A stretch of DNA of 64,000 bases from Mangifera indica (Eukaryota > Streptophyta > Magnoliopsida > Sapindales > Anacardiaceae): positions 11,987,584 through 12,051,583 of the forward strand of contig NC_058139.1 of NCBI RefSeq assembly GCF_011075055.1, written 5' to 3'. Below the pieces are notes generated by a model. It was not told where the DNA came from. It did not search any database and was given only the letters and a program-made list of their open reading frames with translations. Positions 25,328-38,400 of the stretch are shown here, piece after piece (position 1 is the stretch's first letter; each line of letters starts with the position of its first letter). Both the position numbers and the translations under genes were made by a program.

Positions 25328-25485
25328 AAAAAAATATGGTTTATAGTTCGGTTTAATTTAAAAATTGTAATTTAAACTAAAAACTATTTTTCTAAAATTT
25401 ATCTACTCAAACCAAACCAAATTAAACCATAATTTTTAAATTATTCGATTTAATTTTAAAGTTTGAATCGAATTATGCACCTCTA
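24969..25485. mobile_element. hAT-type foldback MITE
   Basis: The 517-bp element starts TAGAGGTGTATA and ends TATGCACCTCTA, a terminal inverted repeat with one mismatch. Flanks are ATCTCTTA (24961-24968) and ATCTGTTA (25486-25493), an 8-bp duplication with one change. The two halves are partly complementary. It contains an (AT)n run at about 25288-25323. Related sequences lie at 56019-56857 and 63371-63715. Confidence 0.75.
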
Positions 25486-25952
25486 ATCTGTTAACTTTTA
25501 TCCGGGTAAAATTTAGTAGCCAGAGGCCTATCCATTTGGCAAGACTGCTCTTTGGGATTCTAGTCTTTTGAAACTCCAGAACCAGTAGTGGCTGTTGCGT
25601 TACATCTATTTTACATATGGTATTTGACTAAACTTATTCTAAGCCTAATGGTAATCCTTCCATGCAATTGTAGAAGCTTGTAAGCAGAATAGAGTTTTTT
25701 ATATGTAACCTTTCAGTATTGCAACTTGCCAAGTAAACAAAATAGTGCTGCAATACTGAACTTTGACTGAGGCATGTCCCCTAGAACAGTTTGGTTTGTA
25801 AAATATTTTTTTTAGGAACCCCGTAACTCAGTGACCATTTTTGCAATTGTTGTATGAAAGGGAATCTACTTGGTAGATACTTGTATTGGCCAGGGTGATA
25901 CCTGTATTGGGATTTTTCTTGTTCTCATGTGCTGTTCTCTATGTTGTTTCAG

Positions 25953-26041
25953 AGCGTATTGGGATACTCAAGTTACAGAGACAGGTTACCGCAGCCATAA
26001 AGGCCGGCACAGGGCCAAGGGATCCTATTAATGAACTTTAA
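25953..26041 (+). other. exon-like block of unknown parent gene
   Basis: After a good acceptor (TTGTTTCAG ending at 25952) a frame opens with two leading bases and 28 codons to TAA at 26039-26041: RIGILKLQRQ, then VTAAIKAGTGPRDPINEL. Base composition and amino-acid content look coding. It could be the last exon of an alternative MSH1 transcript, the remnant of another gene, or chance. No upstream partner exon was found. Confidence 0.35.
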
Positions 26042-26273
26042 GGGTTGATAGATTCTTCTGAAAAACAATTACTAATCTACATCCCCCTGCCCTTATTTTA
26101 TCACAGTTCATACAACTGAGTCAAAAAGTAAGTCGTCTTCTTATGAAATACATCAGTTTTTTCTTAATGGCGAAAAGTTATAATATTTATATTTTCAATA
26201 AAAAATCATGAACCACAGAAAGCAAACTCATTACAGAAGACATGATTCGTAGATTATGTGTAGTGATTAATGG

Positions 26274-27070
26274 CTATGCCAAGAGCCAGAAGTTTTTATG
26301 GGTTTTGGTGTTTAGAAGATAGCCTCCATTTTGGCCTTTTCTCTGAACTCCAACACAAATGCATTTACTGTTCTCTATTAAACACTCTGCTGTGTCCATT
26401 CCCCTTGCCCCTCCTCCTGCCCGCTTACATCTGTAAGGGAAGTTGCAAAAATGACAACGCTTCATTTCTATGCTCTCTGCAAAACTTTAGGGGAGTTGTT
26501 TGTCAGTATCATTCGGAAAAATATCATAAACATTTTTCTGAACATTACAGATGAGTTAATTCTAATCAATTTTACCAAGGAAAAATGAAATAAACCCAAT
26601 TCAGAATTCTTTAAAACTCACTTTAAGATGGCACTGGAGAGACTTCGTCTCTGACCTATAACAAGAATATCGATTCCAAGCATATCTGAGAGCGAAAGAA
26701 TAACAGCAGCCTTATTCTTTGCATCCATTTGCACCCTCAAAACACGAACCTGCAAATTGGGTTGAGCAACCTCAGATACATGCTTCATTTGATCAAGAAA
26801 ATCCACCTTTCCGGCTGCTGCTGAACCTCCTCCGTAAGAGGAGGAGAACAAGGCAGAAGGCGTTTGATTGCTAGAAGAAGAGGTTGGTTTTCTGAGAAGA
26901 GTTGCAAAACGTTTTTTCCAGGAAAAATTATGCTCAACATGGAGCAAAATTAGCTCATCCTGCTCAGCCAAAACATGGGAAAGTGCATATTGAAGTGCAC
27001 CGGCTGACTCTCTGGTAGGGTCTGCAACCACCATTACCTTTCGCAGATTTGGGTTCCCACCAGCTTCCAT
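26274..27070 (-). CDS. universal-stress-protein-like (UspA / adenine-nucleotide alpha-hydrolase-like) protein
   Basis: Two exons, 27070-26622 and 26430-26274, join through a GTGAGT donor and a TTCCCTTACAG acceptor to give 201 residues. The N-terminal part carries the family signature KVMVVADPTRESAGALQYALSH and the LILLHVE strand. A serine-rich loop follows (about residues 65-85), then VDILVIGQRRSL-type sequence (here IDILVIGQRRS), and a conserved C-terminus MDTAECLIENSKC...NTKTHKNFWLLA. Plant proteins of this kind are thought to bind nucleotides; the exact role is unknown. The frame stays open upstream through a hydrophobic stretch but has only a TTG there, so I took the ATG at 27068-27070. 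A CAG at 27120-27122 suggests an upstream intron, and the true start could be in an exon I did not find. MSH1 converges on it from the left. Confidence 0.85.
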
Positions 27071-27356
27071 GTCTTGTGGAAGCTGGAGACTGACGGCCAC
27101 TGCCACCACAGCCACCAATCCTGCAAACAGGGTTTAAGTTGGGGTGAAGAGATGGCTCACAATATCATACGTTCATTTGGTTTTCGGTTGTGATTGACAG
27201 ACAAAGTTACGTAGATTCGGGGTTAAATTTGGGGGTGAAGAATCACATTTACATGCTAATTCTGGGAGTATGTGCTTGCAATTGCAGATTACAGAATATC
27301 AATAGACTTGGTCAATCCCATACTAATTTTAATTTCCTTTTTCGCAACAAAATTAT

Positions 27357-27357
27357 G

Positions 27358-27399
<42 letters not shown>
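27357..27399. repeat. (AT)n microsatellite
   Basis: An uninterrupted AT dinucleotide run of about 40 bp, upstream of the UspA-like gene. Confidence 0.95.
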
Positions 27400-27400
<1 letters not shown>

Positions 27401-28401
27401 CTAATTAGTATGAATTTTGGGATGAAGAAAATATGAATTCGTTTTTCAGTTGTTTTGTTTCATAATTGGAAACTGTTTTATATAGCTCCCTTGGTTGCCA
27501 TTTTGGAGTTTTCACAGATCTTTAAATAATATACGTGTCCACCATATTTCTTCCCTCACCATACTTTATTCGGTGATATGAAAAGGTATGGTTAATAAAG
27601 TATGATATTAACTTATTACAATATACTCACCTTGTTTTTTCTACAGTTAAAAAATATACATCAACATCAAGTTATATGAACATTAGGAGTTAGAAAAATT
27701 GATAAAATATTAGAATTTTCAGAAAAAAAAAAAAAAGTCTAAATTCAAGTTTCTACTACGTTTGTAAAAAAAAAAAAAAAACAAAAAAGAAGGTAACAAA
27801 GAACAATTTATTCTTCTACCTACTCATCCATAAAACTAGATGTTATGTAGTGTATACACTATACCACCAAAAACTCAACCCCAGAAAGAAGGGTTTGTCC
27901 CAAATATTCAAAACAACCTTCTGCATTAAAAATACCAGTGAAAATTTGGCATGCCAGTCAAACAAATATAAGAACAAGATAAAATATCATATTTTTTTTA
28001 ATTTTAAATTATTGTTGAATAATATTACAGCAGAAAAAGACATATTTATATGTCACTAACAGGTCAGCACAAAGGCAATTTATTTTTTTAAATACAATGC
28101 ATGATACAATTTAATTAAGCTTACAAGATACTGTCAAGTATTATAAATATAAAGAATCAGAGTGGGGAGCTTGAACTAAAAAGTCTGGCTCAAAAATCCT
28201 TTTTTTTTTTTAAATATACACCGTAATACAGAACTCTTGAGATTGACCGCTGCCTGCTGAATCATGTCATATAGGCAGCGCTGGCTTCCACTTTTTGTGG
28301 GCAATTATCAATCTAGCATGTTGTAGACTCAATGAAAGATCAGACTTTGCAGTGGACATTACTGTAAGCTGTCATGTAATCAAACGAAACCCAACAAACT
28401 T
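27400..28401. other. intergenic, promoter side of UspA-like gene and 3' flank of GATB
   Basis: AT-rich with several A and T homopolymer runs (27721-27740, 27767-27781, 28200-28211). No gene or transposon recognised. Confidence 0.5.
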
Positions 28402-29216
28402 TCAGCTTTTGGCGTTTAATTTCTCTAGCAGGATCTTGTTCAGTAGCCCAGGGCTTGCCTTGCCTTTTGATATTTTCATTACCTGCTTGTCAACGTAGTA
28501 AAAAGAACAAGTGCATATAAAAAATAGTTAGCTAATGAGTCTATGTTAAAATTTGTGGATGAAGAAGTAGCTGTGTGTTTATGTTGCACTCAATAATTAT
28601 AAAGAAAATGGTCCATCAAAATTCGCAATGCTTATTATACCTGGCCAGCAAAAAATCCTTGTAGTTTTGTTTTGCCCCCTCGATATTGCTCCAGCTGCTT
28701 TGGATTCTCTGAGAGCACTTTATCCACCATTTTTTCAATTTCAGAAGGGTCTACTATCTGCACATTAGGAAATGTGAGTACTGTCCACCCAATTGCCTAT
28801 CAGTCTAGCACTCTTTAACATGCTTATAACTTGATTGTCAGATAAAGGTCATTTTATATTCACTGCATAAATACACTCCCTTATATCACATCACTAAACA
28901 AAACAACTTGAATCACCGACTGAAGGTGTCAAATCCAGGGAACAAAATAAGTGAACGGCTTCAAATCATCCAGCCTTGTCAGTTGCTTAAATGACCCAAG
29001 CCCAATATTGAGCACACGGGACTTAACATGTTGAGCTCAGGTCAACAAATAGAATGAAAATTAAGGACATATATATAACCATTTCTGTGTAAACAAGCCC
29101 CAGTAACACAGTTTGAAACTTGCCTGAACCAGATCCTTCTCTTCAATAATTCCCTTGACAGTTCCACCTTTGGCCATTAGCTCAAAGAGAATCTGCAAAT
29201 GTTGCAAGAGAAAATG

Positions 29217-29283
<67 letters not shown>

Positions 29284-32200
29284 ATGATAAAAATAAAATA
29301 AAAAATTAAGAACTAAAAAGTGAAGGTTTTTTAAGACAATCATTCCATGATACACAGAACCACTCACCCTAAAGAAACGCAACTCTTGACCAACCAAACT
29401 TCCCCTCCCAGAGACAATATTTGACCTAAGGCTATAACTTGTTGATTTACCACAAATCTAATTTTCTTTGTCAGTAGACAGGACAGATATTTTAACCTCA
29501 GCCTTTGCATACCTTTAAAAAAAATTTTGTCTGCTAAGTACTCTGAGAAAATCCAATTACATGCCTTATTAAAAACCAGTTGTCAATGCAACATGCTATT
29601 TTGCATGTAAGGCTTCCATAATCTAACAATGAGGGGGAAATAGAATACAGTAAAATCCTCGTTTTGAAGACACAGTTGAAAATGGGAAAAAGGCTAATTA
29701 TATTTACTCTTTCAAAGATTATATAGTTAACACAGTTCAATCACAAAATCAAGGTTAAGATTCCAGTGTGCAAACAAATGGACCAAACATAGACCCCAGA
29801 TTAAAGTGATCAGACAAAAATTAGATTATGAGAAAAATGGAATGAAAAGTAGATTTAACAATGAATGCAAACTTTTACCTCTTTTCCAATCTTCCCACTA
29901 ATAGTCGCACTCTTTATTGAGGCAATAAGCTCAGCTAGCTCTTCTGAAGTGAGTTTGATCTCATTTATAGACAATTTTTCATTTTTCATATAGGCGGCAA
30001 TATCACCCATGATCCAATTTGCCACCAATTTTACATCAGCACCCTTTGTAATAGTTGCATCAAAAAATTGGGCCACCTGAGACATGCATTCAAGAAATGG
30101 TTCAAAACAGCTTAGATGAATCCAACATGATGTGTCGTAAGGAATAATGTAACACCATAAGAGGATGTAAATGAAAAAGAATTTGAGGATCAAACCATTC
30201 TTTCTTTTCCTCGAGGCAGATTTGTAGGATGATACCCTCATTCTTAAATAATTTGGGGACTGACGTTAATTTGAGAGGTATTTAAAAGGCAAATGCTGAT
30301 GCCTTGAAGTTTGCCACATTTAAATGATCAATTATAGGAGAAGAAAGAGTAGGATAATAATTGTACATTTAAAACAGGGAAAACAGATGCCTATTGCTGT
30401 AATACCATCCACATTATCCAATATAAATACACAAGAATAGAAACTAAAACTTACATTCATGTCATTTGCAAGGAAAAGGACATCCTGCATGCTTAGGCCC
30501 ATCTTCTCGTACCTCCGGCGCTTCATTTCTGGAAGTTCTGGCAAAGAGCTGCTAATGCTATTAATATATTCTGCAGAGAGAATAACTTCCGGAAGGTCAG
30601 GCTCCGGGAAGTATCTATAATCAGAAAGTCCTTCCTTTTTCCTCATTGTAATTGTTTTCTGAACAGTGTAAGAGGTTTCCAGAGCATGTTAGTCTTGGAG
30701 CAGCAAATTAAATGGTATATTTCAGATTTTGCACCAAAATAGAATCTAGGTATGGCTACAACCTGAGAACCTTCTTCCCAAAGACGAGTTTCCTGAACAA
30801 CTTGATCACCTTGGCCTTGACTATAGAGAAGTGCCTGTCGTGCTATCTCAAAATCAATGGCCCTATTAATTGAGGAAAATGAGTTCAAATTCTTTATCTC
30901 AACCTGCCAATACAAATTACAGTTAACTGTATCAGCTATCATAAACAAAAAAGAAAAAAAAAGACATAACTTGTTTGTAGGGAAATAGTTATAAACAATC
31001 ATATTAGTTAAATAATAATTATAAGTCAAGTTGATGAAGTGGCTTATGTTTGAATCCACAATCATATTAGTTAAATAATTATAAATTATGAATGATAGTA
31101 AGGTTGTATTTGTGGTAGTGGTTGTTTTTGGTCCATTTGCAGTAGTATGAAGAGGCATCGTATATCTTGAATAAAATTGTTGACCATTAACTATCAGCTG
31201 AAGTTTTTAGTTGAAGAGGCAGCTTAACATCTGTCATTAACAGAATTTAAATTAAAAGCCGAAGCAATATCAAAAGTTTGTGCTCTCATCTATTCCTCTA
31301 ACAGCTATGGATGGACATGACAACCTAAAAGTATTTTCACAGTTTATGCATGCAATTTTTGAGGCTTCATTGAGTTTGAAATATGATCGATAGATCATCT
31401 CAGGATATCCTTGAATGTATCATATGAGCAGGCAGATGACTTTGTTTCACATGATTAAACAGAGAACATTTAGAGATGGCTACTGTTGCATTGAAGTTTG
31501 AATTACTTTTTGTATTTTTCCCTATAGGATTGCCAAAAAAGGTTTATAGCTATTTGACAAAGGTTTGAACAATATTTGACTGAATGATTACGAGTACAAC
31601 TTTAATTTTTTTTTAATCGTTATATGAACTAGATGTTTCAATACAATGAAAACAACCCAAGTATTAAAAAATCTAGTTTTAAAGTTTTCGGCAAGACTAT
31701 CTCAGCTCTTTCTATCTCATATCAAATCTAGCCACCAAGAGATTTTGAACTCAAAATACCCACAACAACTCATTGTATCATAATGTTTCTTTTTGTAATA
31801 AACTGAATAAAGTAAAAAGGAACTTACTAACCTTTGTCCCGAATTCTAATTGCCCAATTGGTCTAATTGAGACATTCACATCGCATCGTAGTGAACCTTC
31901 TTGCATATTCCCATTGCTCACTCCCAAATACCGAACCAACCTCTGTAATTCTGCTGCATATTCAGCAGCATCTACTCCAGTTCGCATATCAGGTTCAGAA
32001 ACAATCTCAAGCAAGGGCACCCCTGCTCTATTCAAATCAACCTGCAAAGCATAACCAACAGGGTCATCAAGGCTATGGCATACAACAGATGTCTATTGCT
32101 CCTCAATTTCAGAATAAAACAATGTAATATAACTACACACAACTTTTTAGTAAACACCAACCAACAAAAGCCTCCAAACATGACAACGAAGATTTATTGT

Positions 32201-32531
32201 TGAATCAATGCACTCATAATTTCACATACAATATCAATTTCTTAGTACTCAAGCTTTAGAAAACAAAAAAAATAGAATGCAATCAGCAGAAGAACTGAAC
32301 CTTGTCAACAGAAGAAACAAATGATAAGGTGAATAGTGTAATGCACATAAAAAGAAACTGGATACTCCTAAAGTAAAGTATTAAGGAGAAGTAATTTCCT
32401 GAGAGTAATCCCCATCTTTCGAATGAAGTAGCTTGCCTGCATCCTCTTCCATATGAACTCTAGTAATGCCAAACCTCCTATGGCCTCCACCAAACTCAAT
32501 AGGAAGATCCACATCCAAGTAACCACCAGTT

Positions 32532-32563
<32 letters not shown>

Positions 32564-33040
32564 ACCCTTTGGAAGATCTGGATAAAAGTACTGTTTCCTA
32601 TCAAACTTTGAGTTCAAAGCCAGCTTGCAATTCAAAGCAAGGCCTAGTTTTACCGCGGACTCAATCACTTTGGAGTTGAGAACTGGCAAGGCGCCGGGCA
32701 AACCCATGCAAATGGGACAAATACTAGTATTCGGTTGAGAGCCATAGTTGTAAGGGCAGCCACAAAAGGCCTTGGTGAGTGTCGAGAGCTGCACATGAGT
32801 TTCAATACCAATAATTGCCTCATAGTCTTTCGCAATTTTATCAAGCGCTTTGGCTCTGTTCTGTTGGTTTTGCGGTGTAACTCTGGTTTGCTGGGGTGGT
32901 TGCTGCTTCTCTTGTGTGGCTGTCTGGCCATGTGGGCTCTTCATTGTACAATAAAAGACACCATTGCTTCTTCTAAGTAATGTGGCTGGATAAAGCATAA
33001 AGGGATGAGTTTGAATGGCTCTTAACAATATGAAAGCCAT
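28402..33040 (-). CDS. GATB: glutamyl-tRNA(Gln) amidotransferase subunit B, organellar
   Basis: GatB is the tRNA-binding and phosphorylating subunit of GatCAB, which turns Glu-tRNA(Gln) into Gln-tRNA(Gln) in chloroplasts and mitochondria. Exons, 5' to 3' on the minus strand: 33040-32399, 32041-31832, 30903-30763, 30658-30455, 30076-29879, 29192-29124, 28757-28641, 28482-28402, giving 553 residues. After a basic target peptide (about 75 residues) the family motifs follow: [97 protein letters not shown], then [11 protein letters not shown] and the C-terminal GatB/YqeY domain. I chose the ATG at 33038-33040, which aligns with the Arabidopsis start; the open frame further up begins only with TTG. 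Two donors are unusual: exon 6 ends CAG|GCAAGT (a GC-AG intron), and exon 1 ends CAG|GAAATT with no GT. If intron 1 were retained, a stop comes after five codons. Confidence 0.93.
29219..29281. repeat. (TA)n microsatellite in a GATB intron
   Basis: About 62 bp of pure TA, only 27 bp upstream (on the minus strand) of the GATB exon starting at 29192, within the acceptor region of that intron. Confidence 0.95.
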
Positions 33041-33415
33041 AATTCTTTTGCTTATGAACTCCAAATTGGAAAATCAAACAGCACAAGCTAGGCCTCTGCA
33101 TAACATCAAACAGGTTATCAGCAAGTTACAAAACATCAGTTAAACAAGACATCAAAATGAAAATGATAAATAAAAAAGAAATTAAAAGTAAATATTAGAA
33201 AAATAAGTGTATTTACAGTATGGAGGTAAAAGAAGTGAAGAGAAGACTGAAAATGTCTAACATCTCACGATTCTCATCTGGTTGAGTTGAGCGGCAAATA
33301 GACCGGGAGAAAAGAGAGGCTTTACAATTACAACCTTCCAATACTCATCTATTTGAACAAAATTAAAAAATAAATCTAATAAATTAATACTAAGGGGGTA
33401 CGGCCTCCAAACTGG

Positions 33416-33497
33416 GTGGGCGTGCCGGAGTGGTTATCGGGCATGACTAGAAATCATGTGGGCTCTGCCCGCGCAGGTTCGAATCCTGCCGCTCACG
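33416..33497 (+). tRNA. tRNA-Ser(AGA)
   Basis: 82 nt without intron. The acceptor stem GTGGGCG pairs with CGCTCAC, followed by discriminator G. D arm GCCGGAGTGG..., anticodon stem CATGA/TCATG with loop CTAGAAA and anticodon AGA at 33449-33451. The long class-II variable arm (GTGGGCTCTGCCCGC) is typical of tRNA-Ser, and the T arm is GCAGG-TTCGAAT-CCTGC. CCA is not encoded. Upstream CCAA at about -8 is usual for plant tRNA genes; a T5 run at 33544-33548 may end transcription. It is divergent from GATB, about 375 bp from that start codon. Confidence 0.97.
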
Positions 33498-33613
33498 TTC
33501 TTAGGGCTTGGCCCATACTTTCGTAAATTAAAAATTATAAGTATTTTTCGATTTTATTTTATTAATACTTTAACTTAAAATTTAAATATTAAAAAAATAA
33601 TAATATGTATGCC

Positions 33614-34564
33614 TAGTCCTGGCCACGGTTTATTCGAAACCGACGGTTCACGGTTTGAAAAATTAAGGACCCTGAACCGAAACCATAATAGGACAGTTTG
33701 TTCACGGTTTGGAACCGATGGTTTCGGTTCGAAACAGATATTGAACCGTCATTTCTAATACATAATCTTGATTTAATTTTTAAATTATTATTTATAATAA
33801 TTGAAAATTAAAAGAAATGTTTGAATTTAATTTTTCAATTAAGCTTCCTATGTATCTTCTTGAGGTTTAGAAGAATTAACGTCTACGTAGTTCTTTTACC
33901 TTTGCATAATAAAAAATAAATTATATGATTAATTATGAAAGATAATAAATAAAATTAATAAAATTAATTATAGGAATAAATTCTATAATTAATTATGAAT
34001 TGTATAATAAAAATTGAAATTGAAATTAATAAAAAATAAAGAAAGAATTTAATTAAATTTGAGAGAATTTGATTGAAAGATTGAGAGAGTATTAAAAATT
34101 GAAAGAATAAGAATGAGAGTAAATGAGAGAGTTTAAAGGATTTAGTGTAGAAGAGTTGAGAGATTAAATGAATATATATAGAAAAAAATTTTATAAAAAA
34201 TTTGAAAAAAAGAGGGTGTGAAACGAAATTTACAAAAAATTTAAATCTTTTGTAGAGGACCAACCCCCTGCAAAAGATTTTGAAATATCCAGGGACCGAT
34301 CCCCTGAATATGCAGAAAACCATTGGTTTCTTTTTTTTAATTTAAAAAAATAAAAAATTCAAAAAAAATAAAATAAAATTACCTGTTCAGAAACCTTAAA
34401 CCGCCGGTTCATAAACCGGGTGTGAACCGGCGGTTTACGGTTTCAAATTATATAAACCGGAACTGAACCGTCAAAATCTGGTTTCGGTTCCAATTTTGAT
34501 TTCGGTTTTATACGGGCCGGTTTTAGTCCGGTTCACGGGCTAAATTGGCTCGTGACCAGGTCTA
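33614..34564. mobile_element. hAT-type non-autonomous element
   Basis: The 951-bp element has ends TAGTCCTGGCCACG and, inverted, TAGACCTGGTCACG (two mismatches). Flanks TGTATGCC (33606-33613) and TGTATGCG (34565-34572) form an 8-bp duplication with one change. Both terminal regions are full of 'aaccgaaacc' and 'ggtttcggtt' words that can base-pair; the middle is AT-rich and non-coding. It starts 116 bp after the tRNA gene. Confidence 0.8.
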
Positions 34565-35452
34565 TGTATGCGTATTATTTACATTGAGACAAGTGATTTA
34601 CAATTAAATAAAATAGTAATTGAAATTGATACAAATTAAGTCTGATTTCAAATTTATGTTTTTAAAAAAATTAAATAGTTCAGGATCTTCGTACCAATAT
34701 TATAGTCGTTAATTTTCAGATATTTAATCACATAAAAATATAAGAAACATCTTTATGTTATTAACAATGCGGCCACTAATTGAAAATGCTTGCTCAGACA
34801 CACTCAGAGAAATTGTATAGGATAGAAGGCAATGTCTTTTGACCTATAATGGGAATTGACTTGCATATTGCTTCCACCATTGAATCATGTATCTCTTGCT
34901 TTCTCATTTTCCATTATCTATGATAAGTCTATTTGAAAATATCATTGTAGCTCAATTGGTTCATATATGTATATGCTAGAGTTTCATAAATGTTTAGATG
35001 CTAAATCTCACTTGATGCACATCTTCATCAATTTTCTTACAAATCTTTTTTGTCACACTTCAATTTGCTTTGTGAAGACAACTTTTTTCATTAAAAATGT
35101 GTTTACCATATCGTTAATTTAATTGTTAAAGTATGTTTAAAGTATAAAACTAGGTTATTGAACCAGTTAACTAGATTTACAAAGTGAATCGAATTTTTGG
35201 TTTAATGAAAATTACGAACGGAAATTTAACTAATTTTATATGGTGATCAAACCAAATATACAATTACCCTATTTTAATCCAAGTTTTTAAATTACTATTA
35301 AAATCATACCTCTTATATTCAATATTCATTTTAGTCATTCTCTCGTATTGCATCTTCGGTTAAAAGTGGAGAAAATGTAAATTTAGTTGATAAATTAAAA
35401 AGATGGGATTCCTATATAAGGAAATTGAAACTCTTCTATACAAGAAAGCAGA

Positions 35453-35650
35453 TTACAAATTCAACCCCTTGGGTGACCTTTCCTGTAACTTCCTGACAAA
35501 CTTTCTAGCAATATTTTCGCCCTTTGTTATTCTCAAATTCCCAGTATTCTCCGATGGCACTGGGTTTCCAAAGCCTGATGATATTTTCAACTGGCAGCAT
35601 AAAAGTTCAAGATCAAATGGAAGCCCCACATCACTTACACGAGCTTGAGG
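35453..35650 (-). pseudogene. unidentified coding-like fragment
   Basis: A minus-strand frame of about 64 codons ends TAA with composition unlike its AT-rich surroundings (VGLPFDLELLCCQLKISSGF, then SENTGNLRITKGENIARKFV). It has no ATG. I do not recognise the parent protein. It may be a captured exon or the 3' end of a dead gene. Confidence 0.3.
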
Positions 35651-35855
35651 TGTGTTGCTGTAAGCCTTTTTTTTAAGTCTGATGTGTGCATTTAGGAAAA
35701 GCAATTACTTTTCCTCTTTGACTATAAACAGTATATACAAATTACATAATGAAATGCAAGCACCATCTTACTTAGAAACATGATCACCATATAGTAAAAA
35801 AGAAACACCGGTTTATTTAATATCTTCTACTATCACTTTGTTCTTCGGCCATAAT

Positions 35856-36555
35856 TAGAGGCATTAGTGGATTAGGTAAGACTGGGCCAAGCTAATCCAC
35901 CAAAATATATAAGCCTATAAATATATAAGGTTGTGTCATATCGAAGCTTTAACGAGTTAACTCACGAGCCTTTATTGAGTTAATCCATTAATTTTAATAA
36001 AAATAATTTTTTATTTAATTTTTTTAAAGTATGTTTTCAAATAAAAGAAAATATGTTAGAAAATTAAATTACTATTAGAAAGAAGACAAACTTATTTATA
36101 ATAAGTGAGTTGATTTCTCATGAATAATTTCACAAATGTGGAATTTAAAATTTGAGTTTAAATGAAAATTTTACTTAGTTTTTATTTATAATGGATCAAG
36201 GAAGTGAGTGATTGTAATATTTTAGATGTGGGACACTTTTGCATTTTGCACTCTTGCAAAAATATTTCACATATAAAAAAATATAATCATTAATTTCCTT
36301 TATCCACGGTAAATAAAGGTTTAATATCTTATTCCAACCAAACTTAAATTTTGGTTGTCTTTTATATGTGAAATTTAGTCAAAGAACTCAACCCATTTTT
36401 TTAAGTTTAAAATTTTCATTTCTTATAAAAATTTATATTTTTTTATATTTTAATTATTATTATATTTTTTAATATATTAGATACAATACTGTGATAGACT
36501 ATGTAAACTCGTTACAGTAGTAGACTATGTCTGTCTAACCCCTTTGCCACCTCTG
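35856..36555. mobile_element. hAT-type MITE
   Basis: About 700 bp. It begins TAGAGGCATTAGTGGATTAG; its end, inverted, reads CAGAGGTGGCAAAGGGGTTAG. Flanks GCCATAAT (35848-35855) and GCTATAAT (36556-36563) form an 8-bp duplication with one change. No coding capacity. Confidence 0.7.
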
Positions 36556-36563
36556 GCTATAAT

Positions 36564-38224
<1,661 letters not shown>

Positions 38225-38400
38225 CTCGAAGCGTTGGGGTTGAAAGTGGGACAGAGCACCCTTCTGGTTATTGACTTATTTATTGGATAAAGAGTAGAGC
38301 CAATGCGAACAGTTTCTTCCGTCAACCGGATTTCACTTCTTCCACTTTGAGTTGTTTCTTTTTCCTGTAAACACACAGCCTCAAAAGGTCTATTGTTGCA

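Noticed and set aside
27070..27118. Upstream extension of the UspA-like protein with a hydrophobic leader
   Set aside because: The extension starts with TTG and abuts a CAG acceptor-like site. It is not included, although a missing 5' exon remains possible.
34000..34323. Minus-strand ORF of 119 codons rich in F, L, I and S
   Set aside because: It is the AT-rich middle of a hAT-type element; the composition explains the open frame.
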